NCBI RefSeq assembly: GCF_002849855.1
Contig: NZ_CP018616.1
Span: forward strand, 1,240,001 to 1,304,000
From: Vibrio azureus
Lineage (GTDB): Bacteria > Pseudomonadota > Gammaproteobacteria > Enterobacterales > Vibrionaceae
Reading direction: 5' to 3'
DNA length: 64,000 nt
The translations under genes were made by a program, and so were the position numbers. A model generated the notes under the pieces. The model ran no database searches. It was not told the DNA's origin and worked only from the letters and a program-made list of their open reading frames with translations. Positions 18,078 to 27,570 of this stretch are shown here, piece after piece; within the stretch, counting starts at the first letter, position 1; the number at the start of each line of letters is the position of its first letter.

Positions 18078-19787
18078 TTACTGGTTTGATGAGCTGTTGT
18101 TGTGACGCTCTGCATACAGCATCGGTAAATCCAAATTTTGCTCTTCAGCACATTGCTTAGCGATGTCGTATCCGGCATCGGCGTGGCGCATGACTCCAGT
18201 CGCAGGGTCATTGTGTAAAACGCGAGAAATTCTCAGCGCAGCATCATCACTGCCATCACAGCAAATCACCATGCCTGAGTGTTGAGAGAACCCCATGCCA
18301 ACCCCACCGCCGTGATGCAAAGACACCCAAGTGGCTCCGCCTGCTGTGTTGAGTAGCGCGTTTAAGAGCGGCCAATCCGACACGGCATCAGAACCATCGA
18401 GCATACCTTCAGTTTCACGGTTTGGACTTGCAACTGAGCCTGAATCCAAATGATCACGGCCAATGACGATAGGCGCTTTTAGCTCGCCATTTTTGACCAT
18501 TTCATTAAATGCCAGACCAAGTCTTTGACGATCTTTTAAACCAACCCAACAGATACGAGCAGGCAGCCCTTGAAATTGAATGCGTTCGCGAGCCATATCT
18601 AGCCAGTTGTGTAGGTGAGGGTTATCTGGGATCAGCGCTTTTACTTTCTCATCGGTTTTGTAAATATCTTCTGGATCGCCAGACAGTGCAGCCCAGCGGA
18701 AAGGGCCAATACCTTCACAAAATAGTGGACGAATGTAAGCAGGTACGAAACCAGGGAAGTCAAACGCATCTTTAATGCCTTCCTCCAGCGCCATTTGTCG
18801 AATGTTATTACCATAGTCTAGCGTTGCAGCACCGCGTTTTTGTAGCTCGAGCATAGCTTTGACTTGAATGGCCATCGATTGTTTTGCTGTTTTGACCACA
18901 TCTGCTTCGTCTTGCAATCGCATTTCTGCTGCATGAGCCATACTCCAGCCCTGAGGTAAATAACCGTTGAGCGGGTCGTGTGCTGAGGTCTGGTCTGTGA
19001 CTACGTCTGGTGTAATGTTACGTTCAACAAGTTCAGGAAAGATATCGGCGGCATTGCCTAGAAGACCGACAGAAATGGGTGCGCTCGAGTCTTTTATCAT
19101 CGCTAACGCTTCATCTAAAGACGTTGCTTTTTTGTCAACATAGCCCGTACGTAGGCGATAATCGATACGTGACTGGTCACACTCAACTGCAACCATGGAA
19201 AAACCGGCCATTGTCGCAGCGAGAGGTTGTGCTCCTCCCATACCGCCAAGTCCACCAGTAAGGATCCAACGGTTGGCTGCGTTCCCATTAAAGTGTTTCT
19301 TGGCGACCGCAACAAAAGTCTCATAAGTCCCTTGAACAATGCCTTGTGATCCTATGTAGATCCAACTGCCAGCGGTCATTTGCCCGTACATCATCAAACC
19401 TTGTTTATCGAGTTCGTTGAATTGCTCCCAATTAGCCCAATGTGGAACAAGATTCGAGTTAGCAATGAGAACGCGTGGAGCATTGGAATGAGTAGGAAAC
19501 ACGCCGACGGGTTTACCAGATTGAATCAGAAGAGTTTGATCCTCTTCGAGACGTTCTAAAACCTCAACGATTTTATCGTAGCACTGCCAATCACGAGCCG
19601 CTCGACCGATCCCGCCATAAACCACCAATGCATGGGGGTGTTCTGCGACATCAGGATCAAGGTTATTCATAAGCATTCGGAGAGGGGCTTCAGTCATCCA
19701 TGATTTGGCACGAAGCGACGTTCCTCTGGGTGCACGAATGGTTCTGGTAGGATCAAAGCGACGATCAGGATGTGGTTTTTTGGTCAT
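18078..19787 (-). CDS. hutU: Urocanate hydratase
   Basis: 569 residues, close to the usual length. It converts urocanate to imidazolone propionate using tightly bound NAD as electrophile. Recognisable urocanase features are the N-terminal [13 protein letters not shown], the glycine-rich [15 protein letters not shown] (NAD site) and [17 protein letters not shown] near the C-terminus. It is the third gene of the hut unit in transcription order (hutI, hutG, hutU, hutH). A gap of about 70 bp lies between the hutG stop and the hutU start. A GGA ribosome site precedes the ATG. There is no sign of damage. Confidence 0.97.
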   Translation of the reverse strand: MTKKPHPDRRFDPTRTIRAPRGTSLRAKSWMTEAPLRMLMNNLDPDVAEHPHALVVYGGIGRAARDWQCYDKIVEVLERLEEDQTLLIQSGKPVGVFPTHSNAPRVLIANSNLVPHWANWEQFNELDKQGLMMYGQMTAGSWIYIGSQGIVQGTYETFVAVAKKHFNGNAANRWILTGGLGGMGGAQPLAATMAGFSMVAVECDQSRIDYRLRTGYVDKKATSLDEALAMIKDSSAPISVGLLGNAADIFPELVERNITPDVVTDQTSAHDPLNGYLPQGWSMAHAAEMRLQDEADVVKTAKQSMAIQVKAMLELQKRGAATLDYGNNIRQMALEEGIKDAFDFPGFVPAYIRPLFCEGIGPFRWAALSGDPEDIYKTDEKVKALIPDNPHLHNWLDMARERIQFQGLPARICWVGLKDRQRLGLAFNEMVKNGELKAPIVIGRDHLDSGSVASPNRETEGMLDGSDAVSDWPLLNALLNTAGGATWVSLHHGGGVGMGFSQHSGMVICCDGSDDAALRISRVLHNDPATGVMRHADAGYDIAKQCAEEQNLDLPMLYAERHNNSSSNQ

Positions 19788-19858
19788 GTCATGCGTCCTT
19801 TCATTAATGTGTGTCTTTGAATGTTATTGGCTTGTCACGGTGATACTTTGCTCTGTGG

Positions 19859-20878
19859 CTAACTCTCAGCCATCGCATCGGCAATTTCCCAGCATAAGCG
19901 TGCAGCAAGGCGTGCCGTTTGACTATCAACGTCATAGGTCGGGTTATATTCTGCAATATCGGCTAATAGCAGTTTTTCTTTGTTTTTTAGGACAATATCG
20001 AGAAATGGCGCTAATGAATCATAGCTTACGCCTCTGGAAGAGGGAGCACTGACCCCTGGAGCTTGAGAAGCCGGAAAAACGTCTAAATCAATCGTTAGGT
20101 AAAGGTAGTCACAGTGCCCAATAAATTGTTGTAATTGCTCTAAGTGTTCTACATGGTTTTTATCAGTATGTGCCCCTAATAAGGCATCTTCAACATACCA
20201 AACGCCCAGTTCGTTCGCTCTTTGGTATAACGCCTGAGTGTTGCTACTGCGGCTAACCCCGAGACAAGCATAATGAAAAGGCCATTGGTTTTGCTGGCAA
20301 AAATCATGAATCTGAAGAAAGGGGGTACCAGAATTGGGTCTCACGTCATTTAAAGGGCTGTGGTATGCACGTAAATCAAAGTGGGCATCAAAATTAATGA
20401 TCCCAATTCGAGGTGGCTGAGTAACGGATTTAGAGTGGAAAGTAGATTTAACAAATTGAGCTAGACCACTAAAAGAGCTCCAGGCTATTTCATGACCGCC
20501 ACCTAACACGATGACAGGAGAAAATGGCAGGGCAGAAGCAATCATCTCCGCACACTGAGTTTGACTGGTCTCTAATAGATCATCTTCACAGGTAAGAGTA
20601 CCAAGATCGTAGAGTGGTGCATCCTTATGCCAAGCAAGATTGGCAAGGGCCCTGCGAATTAAGTCGGGCGACTTTTTTGCCCCAATTCGGCCTTTATTTC
20701 TTGCGACGCCAGCATCGGTAGCGAAGCCAAGGATTGAAATACCAGAGGGAGATTCCTTTAACTTATTTACCTCGGTATTCGTAATCACACTGTGAATTCG
20801 TTGTCCCAAAGCGCCATCTTCTGTATCGCACCGACCTTGCCAATGAAAACCTGAGGATAGTTGAATATTATCTACCAT
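19859..20878 (-). CDS. hutG: Formimidoylglutamase
   Basis: Arginase/ureohydrolase-fold enzyme that splits N-formimidoyl-L-glutamate to glutamate and formamide, the last step of this version of histidine degradation. Start Met at 20878 gives 339 residues. It has GGGAG upstream and lies 4 nt after the hutI stop; a longer frame to 20944 has no ribosome site and would overlap hutI. Metal-binding motifs are [18 protein letters not shown] and TIDLDVF, supplying the His and Asp ligands of a binuclear Mn site. Coupling to hutI is tight. Confidence 0.95.
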   Translation of the reverse strand: MVDNIQLSSGFHWQGRCDTEDGALGQRIHSVITNTEVNKLKESPSGISILGFATDAGVARNKGRIGAKKSPDLIRRALANLAWHKDAPLYDLGTLTCEDDLLETSQTQCAEMIASALPFSPVIVLGGGHEIAWSSFSGLAQFVKSTFHSKSVTQPPRIGIINFDAHFDLRAYHSPLNDVRPNSGTPFLQIHDFCQQNQWPFHYACLGVSRSSNTQALYQRANELGVWYVEDALLGAHTDKNHVEHLEQLQQFIGHCDYLYLTIDLDVFPASQAPGVSAPSSRGVSYDSLAPFLDIVLKNKEKLLLADIAEYNPTYDVDSQTARLAARLCWEIADAMAES

Positions 20879-20882
20879 GCAG

Positions 20883-22130
20883 TTACTCCCTGTGTAACGT
20901 GTACTCACCATCAACAATACGACCGATAAGGCGTTTTGGTCCAAATTGGTAACTTAAATCTGCGGGGTGAGTGATATCCCATAGGGTTAAATCAGCCTCA
21001 AAACCAGCCTCAATTTTTCCTCTTTTCGTTTCAAAACCGAGTGCTTTTGCCGCATGTTGAGTAACCCCTCGTAATACTTCTTCTGGCGTTAAATGGAACA
21101 GAGTACAAGCCATATTCATCATTAAAGTTAAATCGGCAAAAGGAGAGGTTCCGGGGTTGTGATCGGTTGCAATTGCTATTGGCACCTGATGTTCCCTTAA
21201 TAGCGCAATCGGAGGCTTCTGGGTTTCATTTAGGTAATAAAAGGCACCAGGTAATAAGGTCGCTACGGTAGAAGAGTGGGCGAGAGCTAAGACGCCTTGC
21301 TCATCGAGGTGCTCGATATGGTCGGCGGATAGACCGTTATATTTGGCTGTCAGGGCCGCCCCACCCATGTTAGAAAGTTGTTCATTGTGTCCTTTTACGC
21401 CTAAGCCGTGCTCATGGGCCGCAATAAAAATACGCTCGGTTTGCTCGAGCGTAAAACCGATTGATTCACAAAAAACATCGACGCTTGTTGCGAGTTTTTC
21501 TTCTGCGACTAAAGGAATCATTTCCTGACAGATGTACTGTATATAGTCATCCGAACGGTGCTGATATTCTGGAGGTAATGCGTGGGCAGCAAGTAAAGTG
21601 GGGGAGACTTTGACTCTTCGTTCGTTTTCTAACGCTTTTGCTGCGCGCAACATTTTGATTTCGTCTTTTAGTGTTAGCCCGTAGCCCGACTTTATTTCTA
21701 CTGACGTGACGCCACTCGCCAATAGGCCATCCAGCCTTGGAAGCGCTATTTCAACGAGTTGTTCCTGTGATGCTCGGCGAGTGTCCCTTACAGTGGAAAG
21801 AATCCCTCCTCCTTGACGGGCAATCTCTTGATAGGAGCTGCCCTTTAAGCGCATTTCAAACTCATGAGCACGATTGCCGGCATAGATCAGGTGAGTATGG
21901 CAATCAATAAGGCCGGGGGTGACAAGTTTGCCTTGCAAATCTAACGTCTGACAAAATTGGCTAGGCTCTAAAAGCGCTTCAACATCAGGGGTATCTTCAC
22001 CAAGAGGTTTAGAGCTAACCGCTGCAATTTTTCCTGATTTAATTGATAGGCGACCACATTTAATGGCTTCGTATCCTTGAATGCCGTTTTGCATGGTGAC
22101 CAGATGAGCATTTTCGATGAGTAAATCCAT
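20883..22130 (-). CDS. hutI: Imidazolonepropionase
   Basis: Amidohydrolase that opens 4-imidazolone-5-propionate to N-formimidoyl-glutamate. Met at 22130 ([16 protein letters not shown]) is preferred over a TTG at 22187, giving 415 residues, near the family norm. Metal-site motifs are [12 protein letters not shown], a later AAHALPPEY and ATDHNPGT. It is the first gene of the hut unit, so the operon promoter lies in the 300 bp to its right. No hutC-like repressor gene is in the window, and no clear palindromic Hut operator was recognised. Confidence 0.95.
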   Translation of the reverse strand: MDLLIENAHLVTMQNGIQGYEAIKCGRLSIKSGKIAAVSSKPLGEDTPDVEALLEPSQFCQTLDLQGKLVTPGLIDCHTHLIYAGNRAHEFEMRLKGSSYQEIARQGGGILSTVRDTRRASQEQLVEIALPRLDGLLASGVTSVEIKSGYGLTLKDEIKMLRAAKALENERRVKVSPTLLAAHALPPEYQHRSDDYIQYICQEMIPLVAEEKLATSVDVFCESIGFTLEQTERIFIAAHEHGLGVKGHNEQLSNMGGAALTAKYNGLSADHIEHLDEQGVLALAHSSTVATLLPGAFYYLNETQKPPIALLREHQVPIAIATDHNPGTSPFADLTLMMNMACTLFHLTPEEVLRGVTQHAAKALGFETKRGKIEAGFEADLTLWDITHPADLSYQFGPKRLIGRIVDGEYTLHRE

Positions 22131-22430
22131 GAAATATTTCTCAATGTATCTGCCGTTGAGATTAGATATTGAGCAAGCTTTGAGCAAATTGCAAACCAGT
22201 GGGTAGATTTTGTGCGTTAGGATTTGGGATCAAACCACATTCTTTAAATCTATCACTTGCACCGCCGGAATTTGACGTGTAAACAAACACTTGAACCTAG
22301 CCAATGAGAGGTCATACTCGGTGAACATACCATGGACAAACGAATGATGTGTTCAAATAATACGGAACCTTGCTAGGTCGAATTTATATGATAAAACTTC
22401 ACACAAATTCAGTCGTCACAGAAGGGTTAT
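22131..22430. other. Divergent promoter region, hut operon and Spo0M-like gene
   Basis: 300 bp between divergent starts. It must hold promoters for both. I saw no clear HutC-type palindrome, CRP site or riboswitch, only scattered A+T-rich runs and an AAGGGTTAT ribosome site before 22431. Confidence 0.5.
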
Positions 22431-23174
22431 ATGCTAAAAAAATTAAAAGCCTCACTTGGTATCGGTGCTGCAAAAGTTGATACGGTTTTAGAAGAAATGA
22501 GCGTTTATCAAGGCTCAACATTACGCGGTACAATTCAAATTAAGGGCGGAGATGTAGAGCAACAGGTCGACGCGATTACTCTGAACCTCAATACAGAGAT
22601 GAAAGTGGAGACAGATGACAGTGTGTCGTACGAAACCTTTACGATTGACCAATTAAAAGCTGTCGAGCCTTTTGTGATTCAGCCAAACGAAGAAAAGCAG
22701 ATACCTTTTGAGCTTAATCTTCATGATGAAACACCAATCACTGCGGTCAATGCAGCAAAAAATCAGTGCCATGTTTGGGTTGAAACGACGTTAGACATCA
22801 GTTTCGCGATGGATCCTCGTGATCGAGATTATATTGAAGTCAAACCATTACCGGTTGTCGCAAAAGTTATCAATGCGATTGAACAAGCGGGTTTTAATAT
22901 GGTTAAAGCGGATGTTGAGAAAGGCTTCTTGCGAGGCGATCAATTTGCTTCTCGTTCTGGTATTTATCAAGAGTTAGAGTTTCGTAATCGCGGTTTTATT
23001 GCCACAAAGGAAATCGAATTATCATTCATATTAGATGGCCAAACGGTTCACTGTTTAGCGGAGATAGACCGCTCTTTCAGCACTTCCGGTGATCAATACC
23101 GTGCATTTTCGTTACCACTAGATGCAAGTGAAGCACAAATTACGTCCGCGATAAGACCGATTTTAAATCTTTAA
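22431..23174 (+). CDS. Spo0M/arrestin-like protein
   Basis: 247 residues of the SpoOM (sporulation-control Spo0M) family. The start MLKKLKASLGIGAAKVDTVLEE and the beta-rich repeats with YQGSTLRGTIQIKGGDVEQ match the arrestin-like two-domain fold. No signal peptide or membrane span. In Bacillus the relative affects sporulation; in non-spore-formers the family is widespread and its role is unknown, with scaffold or cytoskeleton-linked binding suggested. It stands alone, divergent from the hut operon. AGAAGGGTT precedes the ATG at good spacing. Confidence 0.88.
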   Translation: MLKKLKASLGIGAAKVDTVLEEMSVYQGSTLRGTIQIKGGDVEQQVDAITLNLNTEMKVETDDSVSYETFTIDQLKAVEPFVIQPNEEKQIPFELNLHDETPITAVNAAKNQCHVWVETTLDISFAMDPRDRDYIEVKPLPVVAKVINAIEQAGFNMVKADVEKGFLRGDQFASRSGIYQELEFRNRGFIATKEIELSFILDGQTVHCLAEIDRSFSTSGDQYRAFSLPLDASEAQITSAIRPILNL

Positions 23175-23310
23175 GCCACTACATTAGGGCTGACATCTTA
23201 AATGGCGCTTTTTTTGTTCATTCGACATTTTATTCATTTACAAAGCGAGAATGGCCAGAGAAAGCGTTTGTTATGACATAGCTCCGATGTGATTAATTGC
23301 TATATCCGAT

Positions 23311-23332
23311 CATCTTAGGTGACTTGGGTATA
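23311..23332 (+). repeat. End fragment of dispersed intergenic repeat
   Basis: CATCTTAGGTGACTTGGGTA matches the terminal segment of the long palindromic elements with few changes. It lies in the gap after the Spo0M-like gene. Confidence 0.6.
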
Positions 23333-23399
23333 AGCTAAATGAAAAGATACTGGCCAAAAGCCGTATGAAAGGGTTATGCATATGGCCAGAAGGAAAGGT

Positions 23400-23879
23400 A
23401 TGGAAGTACAGCTTAAAATCGGTAGTGACCCATTATTCGCAGAGTCTTTAACCAAGACAAATATGGCAAATTATTATCTAACTCGTGGGGTTATCTGGGA
23501 TCACAATCAGTTTCTAAACAGTTGGGAAGAACTAGAAAACTACGAGATTCACCTAGACCAAACCCGTGTAGGCGTTCTTCGTTTTAGCTATAGTGGCGAA
23601 ACGACCTTTCTGAGAGACTTTCAACTTTTACCGGAGTTTCAAGGTAGAGGAATTGGGACTAAGTGCCTAGATCTAGTGGTAGAGCATGCACTCAGTCGTA
23701 AATCCACTAAGTTAGTTTTACGTGTGTTTAGTGAAAACCCAGCGCTCAATCTGTATGAGTCAAGAGGCTTTGTTAGAACATCTGAAGTTAAAGGCTTGGT
23801 GGAAATGGAAATTCATTTAAATTCAAACATAACAAACGACTTTGTCATGACGTTAACTACCGAGGTAGGGGAGTTGTGA
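23400..23879 (+). CDS. GNAT family N-acetyltransferase
   Basis: About 159 residues. The acetyl-CoA loop is clear: LLPEFQGRGIGTKCLDLV near residues 80-97 (Q-G-R-G-I-G), followed by NPALNLYESRGFVRT, the usual GNAT C-terminal motif. The substrate cannot be deduced. The start is uncertain: ATG 23400 has AAGGA 5 nt upstream, while ATG 23382 has AAAGGG 8 nt upstream and would add six residues. The gene stands alone at the left edge of the patchwork of small accessory genes. Confidence 0.85.
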   Translation: MEVQLKIGSDPLFAESLTKTNMANYYLTRGVIWDHNQFLNSWEELENYEIHLDQTRVGVLRFSYSGETTFLRDFQLLPEFQGRGIGTKCLDLVVEHALSRKSTKLVLRVFSENPALNLYESRGFVRTSEVKGLVEMEIHLNSNITNDFVMTLTTEVGEL

Positions 23880-23954
23880 CATTTTTACACCAAGTCACCA
23901 AAACCGTGAATTGCACAGATATTGCCCTTAATCAGTTGGGCAATAATATTGCGT

Positions 23955-24392
23955 TTAATCTACCACTTTGAGCTTGATCTGAGTCCCATCAGGGAGGTCT
24001 TCTATCTGCTTTCCGAGGTAACCAGAGAAACGTATAATTTCTATTAGTGATGAGACTTTAATGTTAGATAGGTCGTACACTCCACCGAGTACGCCGGGAA
24101 TCGCGAGGCAATACTTTTGACCTATTCCCAATTCGCCCAAGTGATCTTTTGCATTCTCAACTAAGGGTTGCATATACCAATCTTCGAGAAACTCTTGATC
24201 TTTTGATAAGAGATTAAGCTCATCTCGATTATTAGCTACCAGCTTACAATCAACATCTTCTGGACACAGTCGCCAGAACCTACCATTGACATCTTCAATC
24301 ATAAGGTTGCCGAAGTCGTTCTCACCAACAATTTCAATAGGCTCTATACCAACCCATCCCCATGCTTCTTTAATCTCTTGAATAATTGTCAT
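23955..24392 (-). CDS. DUF1851/Tdi1-like immunity family protein
   Basis: 145 residues from Met at 24392; a TTG at 24434 is an alternative. The C-terminal half (FGNLMIEDVNGRFWRLCPED..., then QKYCLAIPGVLGGVYDLSNIKVSSLIEIIRFSG) matches the DUF1851 domain, also named after the type VI immunity protein Tdi1. The classic GGxY and D-x-x-N positions are present. No matching toxin gene is next to it, so it looks like an orphan immunity gene. Cytoplasmic. A protective role is inferred from family membership. Confidence 0.75.
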   Translation of the reverse strand: MTIIQEIKEAWGWVGIEPIEIVGENDFGNLMIEDVNGRFWRLCPEDVDCKLVANNRDELNLLSKDQEFLEDWYMQPLVENAKDHLGELGIGQKYCLAIPGVLGGVYDLSNIKVSSLIEIIRFSGYLGKQIEDLPDGTQIKLKVVD

Positions 24393-24585
24393 AAATATTT
24401 CTTTTATAGTCGTCGAATCGAAGGCCGAATCCAATCAATAGATATACATTGTTTTAACGTTTTTTCTGTAGGCTTGTTTGCTCATTATAACCTTTAAACT
24501 AAATGGCTGTATATTTGGTAGGATTCTGATAAATTATTAACTTTCAGTTGCTTAAGCATACACGCTTTTACTGATTCAACGAGAT

Positions 24586-24615
24586 AAACGCGCATGTGCA
24601 CGAATAGAATGTTAG
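24586..24615. repeat. 30-bp repeated motif, copy 1
   Basis: It contains AAACGCGCATGTGCAC and ends in AATGTTAG just before a small gene. It matches 25650-25679 at 26 of 30 positions. The GTTA end directly before a gene recalls the 3' end of integron attC sites, but the left half of such a site was not found. Confidence 0.6.
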
Positions 24616-24622
24616 AGATATC

Positions 24623-24979
24623 ATAAATATCGAATTACTCAGAATATCAAGTGATCAATTAGAACCATCAACTTCCGGTTACCCTAGTGATTGGGAAGAG
24701 TTTGATGTTCTCATGGAAGTAGACTTGTGCTTTGAAAATCATCAAGTTGATAGCGTATTTTTTGAATTCTATGTGGCCTCTCCTAAGGCAATTGAGAATC
24801 GGGCCGTTAATTCGTTTATGCCACCGACCTTGGTGCTTGAAGAGTTTGATTGGAATGTGATTAAGTGTCATGTTTCAAAGTTACTTTTACATGCAAACGG
24901 CAGTCATTCATGGGCAGAAGTGGCTACAAGGCTTTCTGGCCAAATTAGGCCGACCAGTTTGAGTTGTTTTCCGTTTTAG
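24623..24979 (+). CDS. Imm8-like immunity protein, start codon apparently lost
   Basis: Reading upstream of the first ATG (24713) in frame gives N-I-E-L-L-R-I-S-S-D, then YPSDWEEFDVLMEVDL. This fits the usual beginning of Imm8-type immunity proteins (short strand, then P-x-D-x-x-x-F). The tail LEEFDWNVIKCHVSKLLLHANGSHSWAEVATRLSG matches the Imm8 end (DY..I...I......WEEVA..L). The codon where Met is expected is ATA at 24623 and no ATG, GTG or TTG precedes it before a stop. Either ATA is used, a shorter protein starts at 24713, or the gene is dead. No partner toxin was seen. Confidence 0.55.
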   Translation: MNIELLRISSDQLEPSTSGYPSDWEEFDVLMEVDLCFENHQVDSVFFEFYVASPKAIENRAVNSFMPPTLVLEEFDWNVIKCHVSKLLLHANGSHSWAEVATRLSGQIRPTSLSCFPF

Positions 24980-25089
24980 AAAGCTCTCACAAGCCAATGA
25001 TAGCAAGGACGTAAAACGCATGGCTGCGCTTCTGTATCGCTGGTTATAATCATGCATTTAAGCGACCATGTTGGAACGTTAGGGAAACT

Positions 25090-25398
25090 ATGAGTAATTA
25101 TCAGGTATTATTTGAATTTGAACGCCCCTGGTTTGTTAGTAATTTAGTAACGAGTAGAGCCAGTGCTAAAGGTGACTTAAAACTATGGTTTCAAGTTGAT
25201 TGCGATAGTGAGTGTAAAAGTATCGAGATAGAGAGCATAGACGATCTCGATTTCATCTCAAATTTGCTGCAGTCAGAGAAGGTAATTATATCTGAAGAGT
25301 TAAATACCCAACGAGGTTTTGGAACAATTCGTATAGAGTGTTGGATTGATGGCAGTTATTCTGAGTTTTGGTGTTCAAAAGTTGAGTTGCAAACATAA
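25090..25398 (+). CDS. Small acidic protein, unknown
   Basis: 102 residues, predicted cytoplasmic, acidic and beta-rich, ending in EFWCSKVELQT. No family recognised. Size, composition and its place between immunity-like genes suggest another orphan immunity protein, which is inference. The short gap before it ends in GAACGTTAGGG, and the ATG lies 8 nt beyond, with a weak AGGG ribosome site. Confidence 0.6.
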   Translation: MSNYQVLFEFERPWFVSNLVTSRASAKGDLKLWFQVDCDSECKSIEIESIDDLDFISNLLQSEKVIISEELNTQRGFGTIRIECWIDGSYSEFWCSKVELQT

Positions 25399-25478
25399 CT
25401 GAACCATTAGTTGATACTGAAATAAAGTGATGACGGTCTAAATATAAATCCGAGAACAACCATGTACTAGGAGTTAAT

Positions 25479-25703
25479 GTGAAGAAAGTGAGTTATCTTC
25501 TCTAGGGGCTTTTATCGATATCTGTACTTGCTGAACCCAATGACGGAGTTGTCGGAACTTATCTTAACAGCGACAAGTTATCTTGTAATTTAGAAGTTAA
25601 GCTGTTTGAAAAACAGGGTAAGGGCTACTTTGAGGTTATAGGTTTAAAAAAACGCGCATGCGCACAAATAAAATGTTACGTGTCACCGAGAAATCATGTT
25701 TAG
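25479..25703 (+). pseudogene. Small exported protein interrupted by an early stop
   Basis: A GTG at 25479 with AGGAG 5 nt upstream begins MKKVSYLL, then TAG at 25503-25505. The same frame then continues GLLSISVLAEPNDGVVGTYL for 65 codons to a stop at 25701. Together the two parts make a typical signal peptide cut after VLA and a 55-residue mature protein with three Cys. The single nonsense codon sits in the signal peptide, so this looks recently inactivated, unless the TAG is read through. The end overlaps the next ATG (25696). Confidence 0.65.
25650..25679. repeat. 30-bp repeated motif, copy 2
   Basis: AAACGCGCATGCGCAC followed by an A-rich stretch and AATGTTAC. The core GCGCATGCGC is a perfect palindrome. 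It matches copy 1 at 24586 at 26 of 30 positions and again lies just before a small ORF (25696). Confidence 0.6.
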
Positions 25704-26118
25704 CGAATATTTTGAAGATTGGGAAGTTAGGACTGAATACTCCAAGGAGTTTATATCCCTTTGGAGCGGCTGGCTTGGTAAAGAAAATTACCACAAACTA
25801 GATGAAGTAACTGAAAATGAGTGGTCCCAATTCAATGATTTTTTGAGACGTTTGGCTAAAGACTTTTCTTTTGAAGTTGTAAACTGTGAATTGCAGTCGA
25901 TTACAGAAGTTACAGACATAAATTCAGTTCTTTCGAGTTATGAAGAAAGCATGAATAAAGGTGCTTCAAAATTCACAAAGTTAGTAATTCCGGAGTTGGG
26001 GTGTGTCATATGTGAAGAGTGGGATTACACGTACGTTATCTGGCACAAAAACAACGGTGCCGTGGAAGCTCTTACGCCGTATATAAAAGCGGCAAGTTTG
26101 AAGTCCTTCCATGACTAA
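25696..26118 (+). CDS. Small acidic protein, unknown
   Basis: 140 residues, no signal peptide, Trp- and Glu-rich, with a central helix and an aromatic C-terminal core (CVICEEWDYTYVIWHKN). It has the look of polymorphic-toxin immunity proteins but I cannot place it in a numbered family. The ATG lies inside the end of the interrupted exported ORF at 25479, so translation was probably coupled. The ribosome site is weak (CCGAGAAATC). Confidence 0.6.
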   Translation: MFSEYFEDWEVRTEYSKEFISLWSGWLGKENYHKLDEVTENEWSQFNDFLRRLAKDFSFEVVNCELQSITEVTDINSVLSSYEESMNKGASKFTKLVIPELGCVICEEWDYTYVIWHKNNGAVEALTPYIKAASLKSFHD

Positions 26119-26265
26119 ACTCGTAATAAGATCAGCCGACAACAGTCGCTTTGCTCCTTGGACAGCCTTTTCGTTGCGTCAGCTTTGCATGGCTTCGCGA
26201 TTATTGCACAGCTATCAGAACAACAAATTTGCCGCTGATAACGGTTTTAAGCCAGAGGAATTATC

Positions 26266-26796
26266 ATGCTAGAAAAAGCAATATCAAAAAGGGACGCAGT
26301 AACAATTGCAACGATGCTGGAGGCAGGGCTTTTATACTATAAGCATTACATGTGCTGGGTAGATGAGCGTATAATGCTTGAAGATGAACCAGATTTATGG
26401 GTATTAGAATTGGCGGCAACCAAGCACACTCAGACTGCTATTACACATCTAAATTCTTATGCTTATTCAGAGCCGTTCGAACATTTTAATTTAGAGGCAT
26501 GTAACGACGAGTTCGTGGCAAGTCAATGGCTTCGATATAAAAGAAATGAAATATCTTGGGCTACTTTTCTTCGAGAATGTGGAGAGTATACGGATGGGAA
26601 TTATGCGCGGGAAGACTGTTCGTACTTCTACTATATGCTGAACGATATTGAAGACACAGACTTCTCTGAGAAATTAGAAAAAACACAATGTGATGAAGTT
26701 AAAACAAGGTTCGATGATGTCATTCAAAGCATAGCGAGTAAGTACAATGAATTTTTGCCATACCTTGATAAGTATCGAGAATCATATGGGGCTTAA
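26266..26796 (+). CDS. Hypothetical helical protein, immunity-like context
   Basis: 176 residues, helical, acidic, many Tyr and Trp, no signal peptide. It begins MLEKAISKRDAVTIATMLEAGL, a helical-hairpin opening like an ankyrin or HEAT-type repeat. AGAGGAATT gives a good ribosome site before the ATG. After its stop the same frame stays open for 42 further codons. No family recognised. The neighbours suggest an orphan immunity or cassette gene; this is inference. Confidence 0.65.
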   Translation: MLEKAISKRDAVTIATMLEAGLLYYKHYMCWVDERIMLEDEPDLWVLELAATKHTQTAITHLNSYAYSEPFEHFNLEACNDEFVASQWLRYKRNEISWATFLRECGEYTDGNYAREDCSYFYYMLNDIEDTDFSEKLEKTQCDEVKTRFDDVIQSIASKYNEFLPYLDKYRESYGA

Positions 26797-27059
26797 CAAA
26801 ACAATCTCGCCGAACGGTTTACGCTCTTCTTCAATCGCCCACAAATATCGGAGTCAATCATCAACGCAGCACTAAGAGATATTGATAAGCAAGGCATGCT
26901 CGAAAAGTGTACAAACCCCTATTAATCGATAAAAAATAACAAGCAAAGTAATAACATCCAAATACTCTCCACTTCGTTTTTGGTTCGGGAAAATACTCGT
27001 ACAAAAACAAAGCTCCAGTATTTGGTGCCTGCTTTGGGCGTTATGCATAAGCGGAGATC

Positions 27060-27500
27060 ATGGCTAAGGAAATTTACTTCTTTAATCGAGAAGACAAGTA
27101 TTGGGAACTATCAAACTTTGCGGGATTTGGCTTTGAGCTGAATGGATATCGCTGGAAAACGATGGAACATTACTTTCAAGCTATGAAGTTTGAAGGCACT
27201 ACTCAATTTGAAAAGATACTCAACTCAGGGTCTCCTAAACAGGCTAAAGATCTTGGTCAGAGTCGCAAGATGCCCATTCGAAGTGATTGGGAACAAGTTA
27301 AAGAACAGGTCATGATAGAGGGTTTGAGAGCCAAATTCTCAATACCAGAGTTGCGAGAATTGCTTTTAAAAACTGGAAAAAAGAAATTAATCGAGAATTC
27401 TCCCTATGACAAATATTGGGGAATTGGTTCAAATGGTAAGGGCAAAAATCGGTTAGGTGAGTTATTAATGCAACTACGAGACGAGCTAAAAAATACATAA
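27060..27500 (+). CDS. NADAR family protein (YbiA-like)
   Basis: 146 residues covering a complete NADAR domain: IYFFNREDKYWELSNFA at the start, W-K-T-M-E-H-Y-F-Q-A-M-K-F near residue 32, and a C-terminal NSPYDKYWGIGSNGKGKNRLGELLM. Family members cleave N-glycosidic bonds. YbiA/RibX types act on riboflavin intermediates, and other NADAR proteins remove ADP-ribose from guanine in DarT-type toxin systems. The sequence alone does not say which. It follows GGGCGTTATGC and an AAGCGGAGAT ribosome site. No DarT-like gene is adjacent, so it may be a lone accessory gene. Confidence 0.9.
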   Translation: MAKEIYFFNREDKYWELSNFAGFGFELNGYRWKTMEHYFQAMKFEGTTQFEKILNSGSPKQAKDLGQSRKMPIRSDWEQVKEQVMIEGLRAKFSIPELRELLLKTGKKKLIENSPYDKYWGIGSNGKGKNRLGELLMQLRDELKNT

Positions 27501-27570
27501 CAAATAAGATTCAAGGTGCTACTGTCTTTTCACGCAGTTCTAAGTCGAGCTTACTTCCTTTGTATTTTCC

